The position numbers were made by a program, and so were the translations under genes. Shown one piece after another: positions 25,331 through 36,153 of a DNA stretch of 64,000 nucleotides (positions are counted from its first letter, which is position 1; every line of letters begins with the position of its first letter). Location of the stretch: contig NZ_LMHJ01000002.1 of the NCBI RefSeq assembly GCF_001427795.1, forward strand, positions 434,001 through 498,000, read 5' to 3'. The notes under the pieces are model-generated. The model did not search any database, was not told where the DNA came from, and worked only from the letters and a program-made list of their open reading frames with translations. Origin of the DNA: Nocardioides sp. Root682 (lineage in GTDB: Bacteria; Actinomycetota; Actinomycetes; Propionibacteriales; Nocardioidaceae).

Positions 25331-27049
25331 ATGGCCAACACTCGAAAGCGGCTGCTCGCGGCGTCCGCTACGGCTGCCTTGGTGGTCTCTCTCGCCGCCT
25401 GTGGCGGCGGAGACAGCGACGACAACGACTCGTCGGACACGAAAGCCACGAAGGGCGGGACGCTGACCTACCTGCTCGCCAGCCCGATGGGTCACACCGA
25501 CCCCCACCGGGTCTACGTCGGCCGCGACATCAGCAACCTCAGCCGTACCGTCTACCGGCAGCTCGTCACCTTCCCGACCGCGACCGACCTCGAGACCGCC
25601 AACACGCCGGTCGCCGACCTCGCGACCGACACGGGTACCTCCAGCGACGGCGGCAAGGTCTGGAAGTTCACCGTCAAGGACGGCGTGACCTGGCAGGACG
25701 GCAAGGACATCACGTGTGAGGACTTCAAGTACGGAGCCTCGCGTGCGTTCGCCAACGACGTCATCACCGGTGGCCCGAACTACCTCCTGAGCTACCTCGA
25801 CATCCCCGCGGATGCCGAGGGTGCCCCGGTCTACAAGGGTCCCTACACCGACAAGGGCCAGGCGGACTTCGACAAGGCCGTCACCTGCGACGGCAAGACC
25901 ATCACGTACAACTTCAAGAAGGCGTGGCCGGACTTCCCGCTCGCCATCGCGGCGCTGCACATGCTGGACCCGTACCGCGCCGACCTCGACAAGGGTGAGG
26001 GCTCCAACTTCGAGATCTTCTCGAACGGCCCGTACATGCTCGAGGGCAAGTGGGACGAGAACAAGGGCGGCACGCTCGTTCGCAACCCGGAGTACGACCC
26101 CTCGACGGACTCCACGGACAACCGTCAGGCCAACCCGGACAAGATCATCTTCGACATCGGCAAGACCCCGGAGACGATCAACCAGCTGCTGATCCAGGAC
26201 AGCGCCGAGGTCCAGGCCGCTGTCACCGGCACGCGTGTCCTGCCGCAGTTCATCGCCAAGGCCGTGGGCCTCAAGGACCGCTACCAGAACGTCGAGTCTC
26301 CGTACGTCGACTACCTGGTGCCGAACACCAAGCGACTCTCGCTGGAGGTTCGTGAGGCGCTTGCAACCGCCACGAACGTCGAGGCGTGGATCACCGCTGG
26401 TGGTGGCGAGAAGTTCTACAAGAAGGCCGACTCGATCGTGAACCCGGTCGTCCCGGGCTACCAGGCGGTCGAGCAGTTCAAGGACCTGGGCGCCGGTGAC
26501 CCCGACGCTGCCAAGAAGATCCTTGAAGGTGCAGGCGTCAAGCTGCCGTACAAGCTCAAGTTCACGTACGACGGTGCCTCGGAGACGGCTGACAAGCAGG
26601 CTGCCGCGCTCAAGGAGACGTGGGACAAGTCGGGCTTCGACGTCACGCTGAACCCGCTGACCGACGCCTACTACCCGACCATCCAGGACCCCAACGCTGA
26701 CTCGGACGTCACGTGGGCCGGTTGGGGTGCTGACTGGCCGTCGGCACTGACGGTCACCGCGCCGCTGTTCGACAGCCGGATCAACCTCACGCCGTCGTCC
26801 AACAACCAGGACTACGGCAACTACAAGAGCGACGAGTTCAACGCGCTCGTCGACGAGGCGCAGGCTGCCGGCACGCTCGAGGAGCAGACGGAAGCGCTCC
26901 AGAAGGCCGACGCGGTTCTCGGCAAGGACTACGCCTACGTCCCGCTCGAGATCTCGCTGTTCAACTGGGTGCACGGGTCGAAGGTCAACTTCGCCACCAC
27001 CCCGGCCTCCAACGGGTTCGCGGACCTGGGGCTGATCAGCGTCAAGTGA
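25331..27049 (+). CDS. Peptide-binding lipoprotein of the ABC importer (SBP family 5)
   Basis: This 572-residue protein has a lipoprotein signal ending in LAAC (Cys24), so it is anchored outside the membrane. The mature protein is a family 5 extracellular solute-binding protein of DppA/OppA type; the repeated VTWQDGKDITCEDF and FNFKKAWPDFPLA-like blocks and the C-terminal EEQTEALQKADAVLGKD are typical. The ligand is probably an oligopeptide, but this cannot be decided by reading. A strong ribosome site (AAGGAGAATTC) is in front of the ATG. Two strong hairpins follow, which fits the need to make more receptor than permease. Confidence 0.9.
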   Translation: MANTRKRLLAASATAALVVSLAACGGGDSDDNDSSDTKATKGGTLTYLLASPMGHTDPHRVYVGRDISNLSRTVYRQLVTFPTATDLETANTPVADLATDTGTSSDGGKVWKFTVKDGVTWQDGKDITCEDFKYGASRAFANDVITGGPNYLLSYLDIPADAEGAPVYKGPYTDKGQADFDKAVTCDGKTITYNFKKAWPDFPLAIAALHMLDPYRADLDKGEGSNFEIFSNGPYMLEGKWDENKGGTLVRNPEYDPSTDSTDNRQANPDKIIFDIGKTPETINQLLIQDSAEVQAAVTGTRVLPQFIAKAVGLKDRYQNVESPYVDYLVPNTKRLSLEVREALATATNVEAWITAGGGEKFYKKADSIVNPVVPGYQAVEQFKDLGAGDPDAAKKILEGAGVKLPYKLKFTYDGASETADKQAAALKETWDKSGFDVTLNPLTDAYYPTIQDPNADSDVTWAGWGADWPSALTVTAPLFDSRINLTPSSNNQDYGNYKSDEFNALVDEAQAAGTLEEQTEALQKADAVLGKDYAYVPLEISLFNWVHGSKVNFATTPASNGFADLGLISVK

Positions 27050-27056
27050 TTCACCC

Positions 27057-27091
27057 GGTGGGTGAGGAGTCCAGGTGGCTCCTCACCCACC
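27057..27091 (+). terminator. Hairpin directly after the binding-protein gene
   Basis: A perfect 13-bp stem (GGTGGGTGAGGAG at 27057-27069 and its complement at 27079-27091) with a 9-nt loop starts 8 bp after the stop codon. It can act as a partial terminator or a 3' stabiliser for the binding-protein mRNA. Confidence 0.7.
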
Positions 27092-27132
27092 ACCGGGATG
27101 CTCGTTCCTGAGCACACCCACACCACCGCGCA

Positions 27133-27173
27133 GCCGGATGGACCCGGACTGACTCAGTCCGTGTCCATCCGGC
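27133..27173 (+). terminator. Second long hairpin in the same gap
   Basis: Outer arms GCCGGATGGAC (27133-27143) and its complement (27163-27173) enclose an inner 8-bp arm pair around GACTGACTCAGTC, separated by one mismatch. It lies between the first hairpin and permease B and further separates receptor from permease expression. Confidence 0.6.
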
Positions 27174-27245
27174 CGCCGGAGTGGCCTCCATCTGTCTCGG
27201 GGCCCTCACCGTTCCATCGCCACCGACCCCTGAGGTGATTCCCGC

Positions 27246-28295
27246 ATGCTGGCCTACGTCATCCGCCGCATCTTCGTCGGCGTCGCGATGCTCCTGGCGA
27301 TGAGCCTGGTGACGTTCACGCTGTTCTTCGCCTCGCCCGTCGACCCGGCGCAGTACGCCTGTGGCAAGAACTGCTCGCCCGTCCAGCGCGAGCAGGCCCG
27401 CAAGGCGCTCGGTTACCCCTCGCGGGGTGAGGGCGTCTGGGAGAGCAACATCAAGGGCCCCGCCGAGATGTGGGGCACGTTCGCCAAGGGCATCGTCAAG
27501 GGTCGCCAGTTCCCGGCGGACGAAGAGCTCCGCAAGGCCGCGCCCGAGAACGTCGTCGACTGCGCCGCTCCCTGCTTCGGCTACTCGACCTACAGCATCA
27601 GGACCGTCAACGAGATGGTGGGCGAAGCCCTGCCCGTCACCTTCTCCATCGCCCTGGCCGCCGTGATCCTCTGGATCTTCTTCGGCGTCCTGATCGGCGT
27701 CCTGGCGGCAGTGACCAAGGGATCGTTCCTCGATCGCGGCATCGTCGGCACGTCCCTGTTCCTCTACGCCTTCCCCTCGTTCTTCATCGGCACCTTCCTG
27801 CTGACGTACATCTCGATCAAGTGGAGCCTGTACCCGCTGCCGTCCTACACGTCGATCGCGGACGGCGGGGTGGGCACCTGGGCCTCGAACCTGTTGCTCC
27901 CTGCGGTGACCCTGGCCATGCTCTACATGGCCGGCTACGTCCGGATGACGCGCGCGTTCGTCCTCGAGTCGCAGGCGGAGGACTATGTCCGCACGGCGCG
28001 GGCGAAGGGGCTCGCGACGCGGAAGGTGTTGTTCAAGCACGCGCTCCGCGCCGCTCTGACGCCGCTGGTCACCATGGCCGGCCTCGACTTCGCCAGCGTC
28101 CTGGGCGGCGCGATCATCACCGAGTCGATCTTCAACTTCAACGGTCTCGGCAAGCTCGCCGTCTCGGCGAACACCAACTACGACCTGCCCGTCCTGATCG
28201 GGATCGTGCTGATCGCGGGCGCGTTCGTGATCACCGCCAACATCATCGTCGACATCCTCTATGCATTCATCGACCCGCGGGTGCGGGTCGGCTAG
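27246..28295 (+). CDS. Peptide ABC transporter permease (OppB/DppB type)
   Basis: This 349-residue protein starts MLAYVIRRIFVGVAMLL, the usual OppB/DppB start, and has about six membrane helices. It has the EAA loop region around VRTARAKGLATRKVLFKHALRAAL (in part) and the FNFNGLGKLAV segment of the family. An external loop at about residues 35-120 contains two Cys pairs. It pairs with the first permease. The gene is set apart from the binding protein by about 200 bp with two hairpins. Confidence 0.9.
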   Translation: MLAYVIRRIFVGVAMLLAMSLVTFTLFFASPVDPAQYACGKNCSPVQREQARKALGYPSRGEGVWESNIKGPAEMWGTFAKGIVKGRQFPADEELRKAAPENVVDCAAPCFGYSTYSIRTVNEMVGEALPVTFSIALAAVILWIFFGVLIGVLAAVTKGSFLDRGIVGTSLFLYAFPSFFIGTFLLTYISIKWSLYPLPSYTSIADGGVGTWASNLLLPAVTLAMLYMAGYVRMTRAFVLESQAEDYVRTARAKGLATRKVLFKHALRAALTPLVTMAGLDFASVLGGAIITESIFNFNGLGKLAVSANTNYDLPVLIGIVLIAGAFVITANIIVDILYAFIDPRVRVG

Positions 28296-28307
28296 GAGAC
28301 GCCTCCA

Positions 28308-29417
28308 TTGAGCACCGCGCCCACGCCGTACCTGTCGGTCCAGGACCTCAAGGTCCATTTCCCGACACCTGACGGCATCGTCAAGGCGACCGACGGCCTT
28401 TCCTTCGACCTCGAGCGGGGAAAAACTCTCGGCATCGTCGGCGAATCCGGTTCCGGCAAGTCGGTGTCCAGCTCGGCGATCCTCGGGCTGCACCGGGGGA
28501 GCAGCGCCCAGGTCAGCGGCCACATCCTGCTCGACGGCGTCGACCTGCTGGAGCTGAGCAACGAGGACATGCGCAAGATGCGCGGTCGCGACGTCTCCAT
28601 GATCTTCCAGGACCCGCTGTCGGCCATGCACCCGTACTACACGGTCGGCAACCAGCTGGTCGAGGCGTACCGCGTGCACAACAAGGTCACGAAGAAGGAG
28701 GCGCGTGCCCGCGCCGTCGAGATGCTCGACCGGGTCGGCATCCCCAACCCGGACAAGCGGATCGGTGACTACCCGCATCAGTTCTCGGGCGGCATGCGGC
28801 AGCGCGCCATGATCGCGATGGGCCTGATCAACGACCCCGGTCTGCTGATCGCCGACGAGCCGACCACGGCGCTCGACGTGACGGTGCAGGCGCAGATCCT
28901 CGACCTGCTGCAGGACCTGCAGCGCGAGTTCAACTCCGCGGTCATCATCATCACCCACGACCTGGGTGTGGTGGCCGAGATGGCCGACGACGTCCTGGTG
29001 ATGTACGCCGGCCGTGCGGTCGAGCACGGTCCCTGCAAGGAGATCCTCACGCACCCGGAGATGCCCTACACCTGGGGTCTGCTCTCCAGCGTGCCGGACG
29101 TGTCGGGTGACACCAACGCTCGCCTGTTGCCGATCCCCGGCAGCCCGCCGAGCCTGCTGAACCCGCCGACGGGATGCGCGTTCCACCCGCGCTGCCTGCA
29201 CCGCGACAAGGTGCCCGGCGACCTGTGCCGCACCGAGCTGCCTCCGCTGGTGGTCGGCACCCGGATCGGATCGCACCTCAAGAGGTGCCACCTGAGCGAC
29301 CCGGACAGCATCTACGAGTCCGAGGTGCTCCCGGAGATCGCCCCGGACCTGGTGGACGAAATTGTTGCTGACAAGGCAACGGACAATGCAGCGGACGATG
29401 CAGAAGGTGCCCGATGA
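28308..29417 (+). CDS. Peptide ABC transporter ATPase (OppD/DppD type)
   Basis: This 369-residue cytoplasmic ATPase has Walker A GESGSGKS, the signature LSGGM-like FSGGMRQR, Walker [13 protein letters not shown] and the C-terminal oligopeptide extension with CAFHPRC and CRTE, which in this family may hold an iron-sulfur cluster. TTG 28308 is supported by the AGGAG ribosome site overlapping the end of the previous gene. The stop overlaps the next gene in an ATGA. Confidence 0.92.
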   Translation: MSTAPTPYLSVQDLKVHFPTPDGIVKATDGLSFDLERGKTLGIVGESGSGKSVSSSAILGLHRGSSAQVSGHILLDGVDLLELSNEDMRKMRGRDVSMIFQDPLSAMHPYYTVGNQLVEAYRVHNKVTKKEARARAVEMLDRVGIPNPDKRIGDYPHQFSGGMRQRAMIAMGLINDPGLLIADEPTTALDVTVQAQILDLLQDLQREFNSAVIIITHDLGVVAEMADDVLVMYAGRAVEHGPCKEILTHPEMPYTWGLLSSVPDVSGDTNARLLPIPGSPPSLLNPPTGCAFHPRCLHRDKVPGDLCRTELPPLVVGTRIGSHLKRCHLSDPDSIYESEVLPEIAPDLVDEIVADKATDNAADDAEGAR

Positions 29418-30661
29418 CGTTCGAGGAATATGTGCCCGGTGCGGCGGACGACCACGAGCCGGCCACGATGGCCGACATGCTGACCGTCGCGGGGAACGCC
29501 GCGGCGGTCGCGCCGGTCGGAGCGGCTCCGATCCTCGAGGTCGACAAGCTGCGGATGTACTTCCCGGTCAAGTCGCCCGGACTCCTTCGTCGCACCGTCG
29601 GGCACGTGCAGGCCGTCGACGGTGTCTCCTTCCAGGTTGTCGAAGGCGGGTCGCTCGGCCTGGTCGGTGAGTCCGGCTGCGGCAAGTCGACGACCGGTCG
29701 CTTGATCACCCGCCTCTACACGCCGACCTCCGGGGCGATTCGCTTCCAGGGTGAGGACATCGCCCACGCCAAGGCGCGCCAGCTGAAGCCGTTGCGTCGC
29801 GACATCCAGATGATCTTCCAGGACCCGTACACCTCGCTGAACCCGCGCCACACGGTCGGCGCGATCATCGGCGCACCCCTGGCGATCCACAAGATCCTGC
29901 CGAAGAAGCAGATCCTTCCCCGGGTCCAGGAACTGCTCGAGATCGTGGGTCTGAACCCCGAGCACTACAACCGTTACCCGCACGAGTTCTCGGGTGGTCA
30001 GCGGCAGCGGATCGGCATCGCCCGTTCCCTGACGCTCCAGCCGAAGCTCCTCGTCGCCGACGAGCCGGTCTCCGCGCTGGACGTGTCGATCCAGGCGCAG
30101 GTCGTGAACCTGCTCCAGGACATCCAGCGTGAGTTCGGCGTCGCCTTCCTGTTCATCGCGCACGACCTGGCCGTGGTCCGGCACTTCTGCCCCGAGGTCG
30201 CGGTGATGTACCTCGGCAAGATCGTCGAGATCGGCGACCGTGACTCGATCTACAACAACGCGCACCACCCCTACACGCAGGCGCTGCTCTCCGCGGTGCC
30301 GGACGTCCGTCAGGCGGCGACCGGAGGTCGGCGTGAGCGGATCCGCCTGGAGGGCGACGTCCCGAGCCCGATCGATCCGCCGTCGGGTTGCCGGTTCCGC
30401 ACGCGTTGCCCGATCGCCCAGGAGATCTGCGCGCGACACGAGCCGCCGCTGCTGCAGATCGGCCAGCGTCACAAGGTGGCCTGCCACTTCCCGGGACGCC
30501 TCGGGGAGGCGCCGCGCGAGCCGCTCACCTCGGGCCTGCTCGGTGTGGACCGCGAAGGCCGCCCGGACCCGGGCGCCAGCCCGAGCACCGACCTGGTCGA
30601 GCAGCCCGGCTTCGCCGACACCTGGTTCGACCTCGACAAGAAGACGATCGGCAGGGTCTGA
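29414..30661 (+). CDS. Peptide ABC transporter ATPase (OppF/DppF type)
   Basis: This is the second ATPase, 415 residues. Walker [10 protein letters not shown], signature FSGGQRQR, Walker [13 protein letters not shown] and the Cys-bearing C-terminal region ([14 protein letters not shown]) are present. It has a longer N-terminus than usual (about 40 residues before the ABC core) and a C-terminal extension of about 60 residues. With the OppD-type ATPase it forms the heterodimeric motor of the importer. Confidence 0.92.
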   Translation: MTFEEYVPGAADDHEPATMADMLTVAGNAAAVAPVGAAPILEVDKLRMYFPVKSPGLLRRTVGHVQAVDGVSFQVVEGGSLGLVGESGCGKSTTGRLITRLYTPTSGAIRFQGEDIAHAKARQLKPLRRDIQMIFQDPYTSLNPRHTVGAIIGAPLAIHKILPKKQILPRVQELLEIVGLNPEHYNRYPHEFSGGQRQRIGIARSLTLQPKLLVADEPVSALDVSIQAQVVNLLQDIQREFGVAFLFIAHDLAVVRHFCPEVAVMYLGKIVEIGDRDSIYNNAHHPYTQALLSAVPDVRQAATGGRRERIRLEGDVPSPIDPPSGCRFRTRCPIAQEICARHEPPLLQIGQRHKVACHFPGRLGEAPREPLTSGLLGVDREGRPDPGASPSTDLVEQPGFADTWFDLDKKTIGRV

Positions 30662-30695
30662 GCCGGTCCTGATTCGGGCTGTCGGTCCGGAGCCG

Positions 30696-30701
30696 TAGGC
30701 T
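30696..30701 (+). promoter_or_regulatory. Leaderless -10 box of rarA
   Basis: TAGGCT, then 6 nt, then GTG 30708. The layout is the same as at pdxT (6353) and at the metallo-hydrolase gene (20148). Confidence 0.6.
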
Positions 30702-30707
30702 GCAGTC

Positions 30708-32063
30708 GTGAGTGAACCGGGTCTGTTCGACGTGCCCGGACGTGCACCCACGTCCGGCGGGTCGCTCTCCGACGCGACCCACGCCGCCGCGCCGCTGGCC
30801 GTGCGGATGCGTCCGCGCGACCTCGATGAGCTGGTCGGGCAGGCACACCTTCGAGCCCCGGGCTCGCCGTTGAGGCAGCTGGTCGAGGGTGACCAGTCGC
30901 TGTCCCTGCTGTTGTGGGGACCGCCGGGCACGGGCAAGACGACGATCGCCTCGATCATCAGCCAGCAGACAGGCCGCAGGTTCGTCGAGGTCTCCGCGGT
31001 CTCGGCCGGTGTGAAGGACGTGCGTGAGGCGATCTCGGCAGCCCGCGCGAGCCTGGTCGCGACGGGGGAGGAGACGGTCCTCTTCGTCGACGAGGTGCAC
31101 CGGTTCAGCAAGGCCCAGCAGGACGCCCTGCTCCCGGGGGTCGAGAACCGCTGGGTGACGCTGGTCGCCGCGACCACCGAGAACCCGTCCTTCAGCGTGA
31201 TCTCGCCGCTGCTCTCGCGCAGCCTGTTGCTGCGGCTCCAGCCGTTGACCGATGACGACATCGTGGCGGTCATCGACGCCGCGGTGAAGGACGAGCGAGG
31301 CCTTGCGGGCCGGTTCGTGCTCGACGACGACGCTCGTGCCCACATCGTGCGGCTCGCCGGCGGGGACGCGCGGCGGTCGCTGACCTACCTCGAGGCGGCG
31401 GCGGGCGCAGCGGTGGCGAAGGGTCTCGACGCGATCGACCTGGCGACTGCCGAGACGGCAGCCGACCAGGCGGCCGTGCGCTACGACCGCGACGGCGACC
31501 AGCACTACGACGTGATCAGCGCGTTCATCAAGTCGATCCGGGGCTCCGACGCCGACGCCGCCCTTCACTACCTCGCGCGGATGATGGAGGCGGGCGAGGA
31601 CCCCCGGTTCATCGCCCGAAGGCTGATCATCCTGGCCAGCGAGGACATCGGCCTCGCCGACCCGACAGCGCTGCCGACCGCGGTCGCCGCGGCGCAGGCA
31701 GTGCAGCTGATCGGTATGCCCGAGGCACGGCTCAACCTGGCGCAGGCGGTGATTGCCCTGGCCGTCGCGCCCAAGTCCAACGCCGTCATCGTGGCGGTGG
31801 ACGAGGCGATCAGCGACGTGCGGAGGGGCAAGATCGGCGCCGTACCGCCCCACCTGCGCGACGCCCACTACGCAGGCGCGGAGCGCCTCGGGCACGGCAA
31901 GGGATACAAGTACAGCCACGACGCGCCGTTCGGGGTCGCCGAGCAGCAGTACGCCCCTGATGTGATCGGTGACACGCGCTACTACCGTCCGACCGAGCTC
32001 GGAGCCGAGTCTGCCGTCAAGCAACGGTGGGAGCGGGTCCGGAGACTCATCCGCGGCAAGTAG
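30708..32063 (+). CDS. rarA: Replication-associated recombination protein RarA (MgsA)
   Basis: RarA is an AAA+ ATPase of the clamp-loader/RuvB group that acts at stalled replication forks. [15 protein letters not shown] (Walker A), LFVDEVHRF (Walker B) and [10 protein letters not shown] (sensor) are clear. The C-terminal MgsA domain has the [21 protein letters not shown] block (quoted in part). Length is 451 residues. It is the start of a run that leads to alaS, as in many actinobacteria. Confidence 0.93.
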   Translation: MSEPGLFDVPGRAPTSGGSLSDATHAAAPLAVRMRPRDLDELVGQAHLRAPGSPLRQLVEGDQSLSLLLWGPPGTGKTTIASIISQQTGRRFVEVSAVSAGVKDVREAISAARASLVATGEETVLFVDEVHRFSKAQQDALLPGVENRWVTLVAATTENPSFSVISPLLSRSLLLRLQPLTDDDIVAVIDAAVKDERGLAGRFVLDDDARAHIVRLAGGDARRSLTYLEAAAGAAVAKGLDAIDLATAETAADQAAVRYDRDGDQHYDVISAFIKSIRGSDADAALHYLARMMEAGEDPRFIARRLIILASEDIGLADPTALPTAVAAAQAVQLIGMPEARLNLAQAVIALAVAPKSNAVIVAVDEAISDVRRGKIGAVPPHLRDAHYAGAERLGHGKGYKYSHDAPFGVAEQQYAPDVIGDTRYYRPTELGAESAVKQRWERVRRLIRGK

Positions 32064-32066
32064 GCT
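32061..32066 (+). promoter_or_regulatory. Leaderless -10 box after rarA
   Basis: TAGGCT overlaps the rarA stop codon and is followed by 8 nt and GTG 32075. Confidence 0.45.
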
Positions 32067-32074
32067 TGCCCGTC

Positions 32075-32629
32075 GTGACCAACGAGCTCGCCGTACCCGT
32101 CTGGCTGGCCGTGGCGACCCTTGTCGCCCTGGTGGCCCTCGCCTGGGTTGCCTGGAACCTGAACCAGTCGCTGCGCAGGGTCCGCGAAGAGACCGATGCG
32201 CTGCTGGCCTCGACGGCCACGGACGCCGAGGAGCTGCGGGTCCAGCTGGCTGACCTCGACGAGGCGCTCAAGCGGCAGGCCGCCATGTCGGTGGCAGCCT
32301 CCAACCTCCCTGACCGGGTGCCGGTGGCGGTGGTCGATGACCGTGAGTACCTCATCACCGACCTCCACCGCGGCCGCGGCCCGCAGGTGCCGGCACGCAT
32401 CGTGCCGGCGCCCATGTTCGCCGACATCCTGTTGCGCGAGAGCGTGATCAAGACCGCGGCCCTGGCGTCCGGCCTGCGTCGAGCCCTGTCGCCAGAGGTT
32501 CGCAACCGGATCCGGTTCGAGATGAAGCGCGAGATCAAGCGTTCGCGCAAGGACCGCAAGCTGATGCTCAGGGCTGCGCGCCGCGACTGGGAGACCCGCC
32601 GGCGTTCCGACATCGGGAGCCAGTCGTGA
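32075..32629 (+). CDS. Membrane-anchored coiled-coil protein, unknown function
   Basis: This protein of about 184 residues has one N-terminal membrane helix (about 6-25) followed by a helical segment of coiled-coil type (RRVREETDALLASTATDAEELRV in part), a short central VPVAVVDDREYLITDL region and a very basic C-terminal part rich in Arg and Lys. The gene stands where many actinobacteria have a DUF948-type membrane protein, but I do not see the DUF948 pattern clearly. GTG 32075 starts just before the membrane helix; TTG 32066 is an alternative. It overlaps the next gene by GTGA. Confidence 0.7.
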   Translation: MTNELAVPVWLAVATLVALVALAWVAWNLNQSLRRVREETDALLASTATDAEELRVQLADLDEALKRQAAMSVAASNLPDRVPVAVVDDREYLITDLHRGRGPQVPARIVPAPMFADILLRESVIKTAALASGLRRALSPEVRNRIRFEMKREIKRSRKDRKLMLRAARRDWETRRRSDIGSQS

Positions 32630-32931
32630 AGGGCGGTGTCTGGTTCGCCGCCGGAGCCACCGTCGGCATCTACGGCATGGTGAAGGTACGACGCCTCACC
32701 GAGGCGCTGACGCCCGACGGCATGCGGGACCGGGTCAACGCGGCCGTCGTCGGTGCCCGCATCTTCCGTGACGAGGTCGCCCAGGGACAGGTCGACGCCG
32801 AAACCCAATTGCGCGAGCACTTCCGCGCTGTGGAGGCTGGTCAGCACCGGGCAGGCCAGACCCACGAACTACCTACCCGTTCCACCACGACGGCCGTTCC
32901 GGCCGCCCGCACCCTGGAAGGCCCACAATGA
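32626..32931 (+). CDS. DUF6167-like small protein upstream of alaS
   Basis: This 101-residue protein starts with a short hydrophobic segment (VWFAAGATVGIYGMVKVRR) followed by EALTPDGMRDRVNAAVVGARIF, the pattern of a small family (DUF6167, from memory) usually found just upstream of actinobacterial alaS. Function is unknown. The GTG overlaps the preceding stop, and its own stop overlaps the alaS ATG, so it is co-translated with alaS. Confidence 0.7.
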   Translation: MKGGVWFAAGATVGIYGMVKVRRLTEALTPDGMRDRVNAAVVGARIFRDEVAQGQVDAETQLREHFRAVEAGQHRAGQTHELPTRSTTTAVPAARTLEGPQ

Positions 32932-35648
32932 CGGCGACACCGGACGGCTACCTGACCAGCGCCGAGATCCGCAACCGGTTCCTCGCCCACTTCGAGGGCC
33001 AGGGCCACACCGTCGTGCCGTCGGCCTCGCTGCTGCTCGACGACCCGAACCTGCTGTTCGTCAACGCAGGCATGGTGCCGTTCAAGCCCTACTTCCTCGG
33101 TCAGGAGACGTCGCCGTACGCGCGCGCTGCGAGCGTGCAGAAGTGCATCCGCACACCCGACATCGAAGAGGTCGGGAAGACCACCCGGCACGGCACGTTC
33201 TTCGAGATGTGCGGCAACTTCAGCTTCGGTGACTACTTCAAGGAAGGCGCCATCGAGCTCGCCTGGGAGCTGGTCACCAAGTCGCAGGCCGACGGCGGCT
33301 TCGGCCTGGACGAGTCGCTGCTCTACCCCTCGGTGCTCGACGGTGACGACGAGGCCATCGGCCTGTGGAAGAAGATCACCGGCCTGCCCGACGACCGCAT
33401 CGTCCGGCTGCCCCCCAAGGAGAACTACTGGTCCATGGGCATCCCGGGACCCGGCGGACCCTGCTCGGAGATCCTGATCGACCGTGGCCCCGAGTTCGGT
33501 GCCGAGCGTGACTGGGACGCCGGCGACCGCTACCTGGAGTTCTGGAACCTCGTCTTCATGCAGGACGAGCTGTCCGCGGTCCGCAGCAAGTCGGACTTCG
33601 ACATCGCCGGCCAGCTGCCGAACAAGAACATCGACACCGGCATGGGCCTCGAGCGGGTCGCGTACCTGCTCCAGGGCAAGAACAACATGTACGAGATCGA
33701 CGTCGTGTTCCCGGTGATCGAGAAGACGATGGCCCTCACCGGCAAGACCTACGGCGCCGGGTACGACGACGACGTCCGCTTCCGGGTCGTGGCCGACCAC
33801 ATCCGCTCCTCCATGATGCTGATCAGCGACGGCGTCACGCCCGGCAACGAAGGTCGCGGTTACGTCCTGCGTCGTCTGCTCCGGCGCGCGGTCCGCAACG
33901 TCCGCCTGCTCGGCTACGAGGACCCGGCGCTGCCGGAGCTGATGCCCGTCTCCCGCGACCGGATGGGGGAGAGCTACCCCGAGCTGGTCGCGGACTGGGG
34001 CCGGATCGCCCAGGTGGCGTTCGCCGAGGAGGAGGCGTTCCGCAAGACGCTCCAGGCCGGCACCCAGATCTTCGACCTCGCCGCCGGCCAGGTGAAGGGC
34101 GCGGGCGCGACGACGATCCCGGGCGACAAGGCGTTCGCCCTGCACGACACCTACGGCTTCCCGATCGACCTCACGCTGGAGATGGCGTCCGAGGCCGGCC
34201 TGAACGTCGACGAGGACGGCTTCCGGCAGCTGATGGCCGAGCAGCGCAACCGGGCCAAGGCGGACGCACGGTCCAAGAAGGGCCAGCACGCCGACACGGG
34301 CGTCTACCGCGGGATCCTCGACGCGAACGGCCCCACCGAGTGGCTCGCCTACGAGACCCTCGAGACCGAGTCCCGTGCGCTCGCCGTGCTCAAGGAGGGC
34401 GCAGCGGTGAAGTCGCTCGGCGCCGGTGAGGTGGGTGAGGTCGTTCTCGACCGCACTCCCTTCTACGCCGAGTCCGGTGGCCAGGTGGCCGATGCCGGCG
34501 TGATCGAGTTCGAGGGCGGCAAGCTGGAGGTGCTGGACGTCCAGCGTCCGGTGCGCGGTCTGGTCGTGCACCAGGTGCGGGTGCTCGAGGGCGAGCTGGT
34601 TTCGAGGCTCGCTGGCGCTCGCACCTCAACCAGCGATCCGGTGCTGCACGCGAAGGTCGACCCCGACTGGCGCACCGGCGCGCGCCAGGCGCACTCCGGG
34701 ACCCACGTGGTCCACGCGGCGCTGCGTGAGGTGCTCGGCCCCACGGCGCTGCAGTCCGGCTCCTACAACCGCCCGGGCTACCTCCGGCTCGACTTCGGCT
34801 GGCTCAGCGCCCTGTCGCCCGACCAGGTGCAGCAGATCGAGCTGGTCTCCAACAACGCGCTGCGCGCGGACCTGCCGGTCGGCTGGGAGTACATGACGCT
34901 GGGCCAGGCCAAGGAGTGGGGAGCCCTCGCGCTCTTCGGCGAGACCTACAACAACGAGAAGGTGCGCGTCGTCGAGATCGGCGGCGCGTGGTCGCGCGAG
35001 CTCTGCGGTGGCACCCACGTCGACCACTCGAGCCAGATCGGCACCATCGTGGTGACCGGTGAGGCCAGCGTCGGTTCGGGCAACCGCCGGATCGAGGCCT
35101 TCACCGGCGTGGAGGGCTTCTCCTACCTCGCGCGCGAACGCGACGTGGTCAGCCAGCTCTCGACGCTCCTCAAGATCCAGCCCGATGACATCGTCGGCCG
35201 GGTCAGCGACCTCCTGGAGCGCCTCAAGCAGTCCGAGAAGGAGATCGAGAAGGCCCGGCTCACCCAGCTGCTCTCGGGCGGCGCCGCGCTGGCCGAGGCC
35301 GCAGCAGACGTCAACGGCGTGCGCCTGGTCGTGCAACGGCTCGACGGCGCGAGCGGCGGCGACGTACGCACGCTCGCCACGGACGTCCGGGCCCGGCTCG
35401 CGGGCGACGCCCCGGCGGTCGTCGTACTCATCGGTGCGGCGGACGGCAAGGCGGCGATCGTGGCCGCGCTCAACGACGCCGCGCAGGCTCGTGGACTCGC
35501 GGCCGGCGACCTGGTCAGGGCCGCAGCACCCCTCCTCGGAGGCAAGGGCGGCGGCAAGGCCGACCTCGCCCAGGGCGGTGGCACGGACGTGTCCCGGATC
35601 GACGAGGCGTTGGCGGCCGTGACCGCCACGGTGGCGCAAGCCCGGTGA
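32928..35648 (+). CDS. alaS: Alanine--tRNA ligase
   Basis: AlaRS charges tRNA-Ala and clears mischarged Ser/Gly. The class II catalytic core ([48 protein letters not shown] in part), the editing domain with [11 protein letters not shown] and CGGTHV, and the C-terminal helical part and DHH-like C-Ala domain are present. Length is 906 residues. At about 556-569 the reading frame passes through a REP-like element (34596-34633), encoding [12 protein letters not shown], just before the editing site block. The gene overlaps the previous stop by 4 nt. Confidence 0.95.
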   Translation: MTATPDGYLTSAEIRNRFLAHFEGQGHTVVPSASLLLDDPNLLFVNAGMVPFKPYFLGQETSPYARAASVQKCIRTPDIEEVGKTTRHGTFFEMCGNFSFGDYFKEGAIELAWELVTKSQADGGFGLDESLLYPSVLDGDDEAIGLWKKITGLPDDRIVRLPPKENYWSMGIPGPGGPCSEILIDRGPEFGAERDWDAGDRYLEFWNLVFMQDELSAVRSKSDFDIAGQLPNKNIDTGMGLERVAYLLQGKNNMYEIDVVFPVIEKTMALTGKTYGAGYDDDVRFRVVADHIRSSMMLISDGVTPGNEGRGYVLRRLLRRAVRNVRLLGYEDPALPELMPVSRDRMGESYPELVADWGRIAQVAFAEEEAFRKTLQAGTQIFDLAAGQVKGAGATTIPGDKAFALHDTYGFPIDLTLEMASEAGLNVDEDGFRQLMAEQRNRAKADARSKKGQHADTGVYRGILDANGPTEWLAYETLETESRALAVLKEGAAVKSLGAGEVGEVVLDRTPFYAESGGQVADAGVIEFEGGKLEVLDVQRPVRGLVVHQVRVLEGELVSRLAGARTSTSDPVLHAKVDPDWRTGARQAHSGTHVVHAALREVLGPTALQSGSYNRPGYLRLDFGWLSALSPDQVQQIELVSNNALRADLPVGWEYMTLGQAKEWGALALFGETYNNEKVRVVEIGGAWSRELCGGTHVDHSSQIGTIVVTGEASVGSGNRRIEAFTGVEGFSYLARERDVVSQLSTLLKIQPDDIVGRVSDLLERLKQSEKEIEKARLTQLLSGGAALAEAAADVNGVRLVVQRLDGASGGDVRTLATDVRARLAGDAPAVVVLIGAADGKAAIVAALNDAAQARGLAAGDLVRAAAPLLGGKGGGKADLAQGGGTDVSRIDEALAAVTATVAQAR
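34596..34633. repeat. REP-like element inside alaS
   Basis: This 38-bp sequence starts CTGGTTTCGAGGCTCGC and ends GCTCGCACCTCAACCAG. Its ends are inverted (CTGGTT / AACCAG). Its reverse complement closely matches 53716-53752 at the carB-pyrD junction. It is in frame and adds about 12 residues to AlaRS. Confidence 0.7.
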
Positions 35649-35655
35649 TCGCCCC

Positions 35656-36153
35656 ATGAGAAGGGGTGTCCGCCTCGGCATCGATCCGGGGGATGCGCGG
35701 ATCGGTGTCGCGCGCAGCGACCCGTCGGGAGTCCTCGCGACGCCCGTCGAGACCGTGCGCCGCGGCAAGGGGGACCTGCGCCGGATCCACCAGATCCTCA
35801 AGGAGGCCGAAGCGGTCGAGGTGATCGTCGGGCTGCCCCGATCACTGTCGGGCGCCGAGGGTCCGGCCGCGGTCAAGGCGCGGGAGTTCGCCGTGCGCCT
35901 GGCCCGACGGGTCGCTCCGGTGCCGGTGCGGATGGTCGACGAGCGGCTGACCACTGTGACGGCGACGGCTATGCTGCGCGACCAGCGCAAGGGAGCAAAG
36001 CAACGCGCCGTGATCGACCAGGTCGCGGCCGTGGTGATCCTGCAGCAGGCGCTGGAGGTCGAACGAGCCACGGGACTGCCTCCGGGCGAGATCGTGGAGC
36101 ACGAGGCCGAGGCGGTCGTCACCGAGGACACCGCAGGACGAGGAGACGCATGA
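35656..36153 (+). CDS. ruvX: RuvX/YqgF family Holliday-junction-resolvase-like protein
   Basis: This 165-residue protein is a RNase H-fold relative of Ruv[16 protein letters not shown] near the N-terminus, [23 protein letters not shown] and [14 protein letters not shown] are the YqgF/RuvX pattern, and the acidic residues at GIDPG, DERLT and IDQVA give the nuclease site. In other bacteria the protein processes the 5' end of 16S rRNA precursor or acts on junctions. It lies between alaS and mltG as in most actinobacteria. Confidence 0.92.
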   Translation: MRRGVRLGIDPGDARIGVARSDPSGVLATPVETVRRGKGDLRRIHQILKEAEAVEVIVGLPRSLSGAEGPAAVKAREFAVRLARRVAPVPVRMVDERLTTVTATAMLRDQRKGAKQRAVIDQVAAVVILQQALEVERATGLPPGEIVEHEAEAVVTEDTAGRGDA

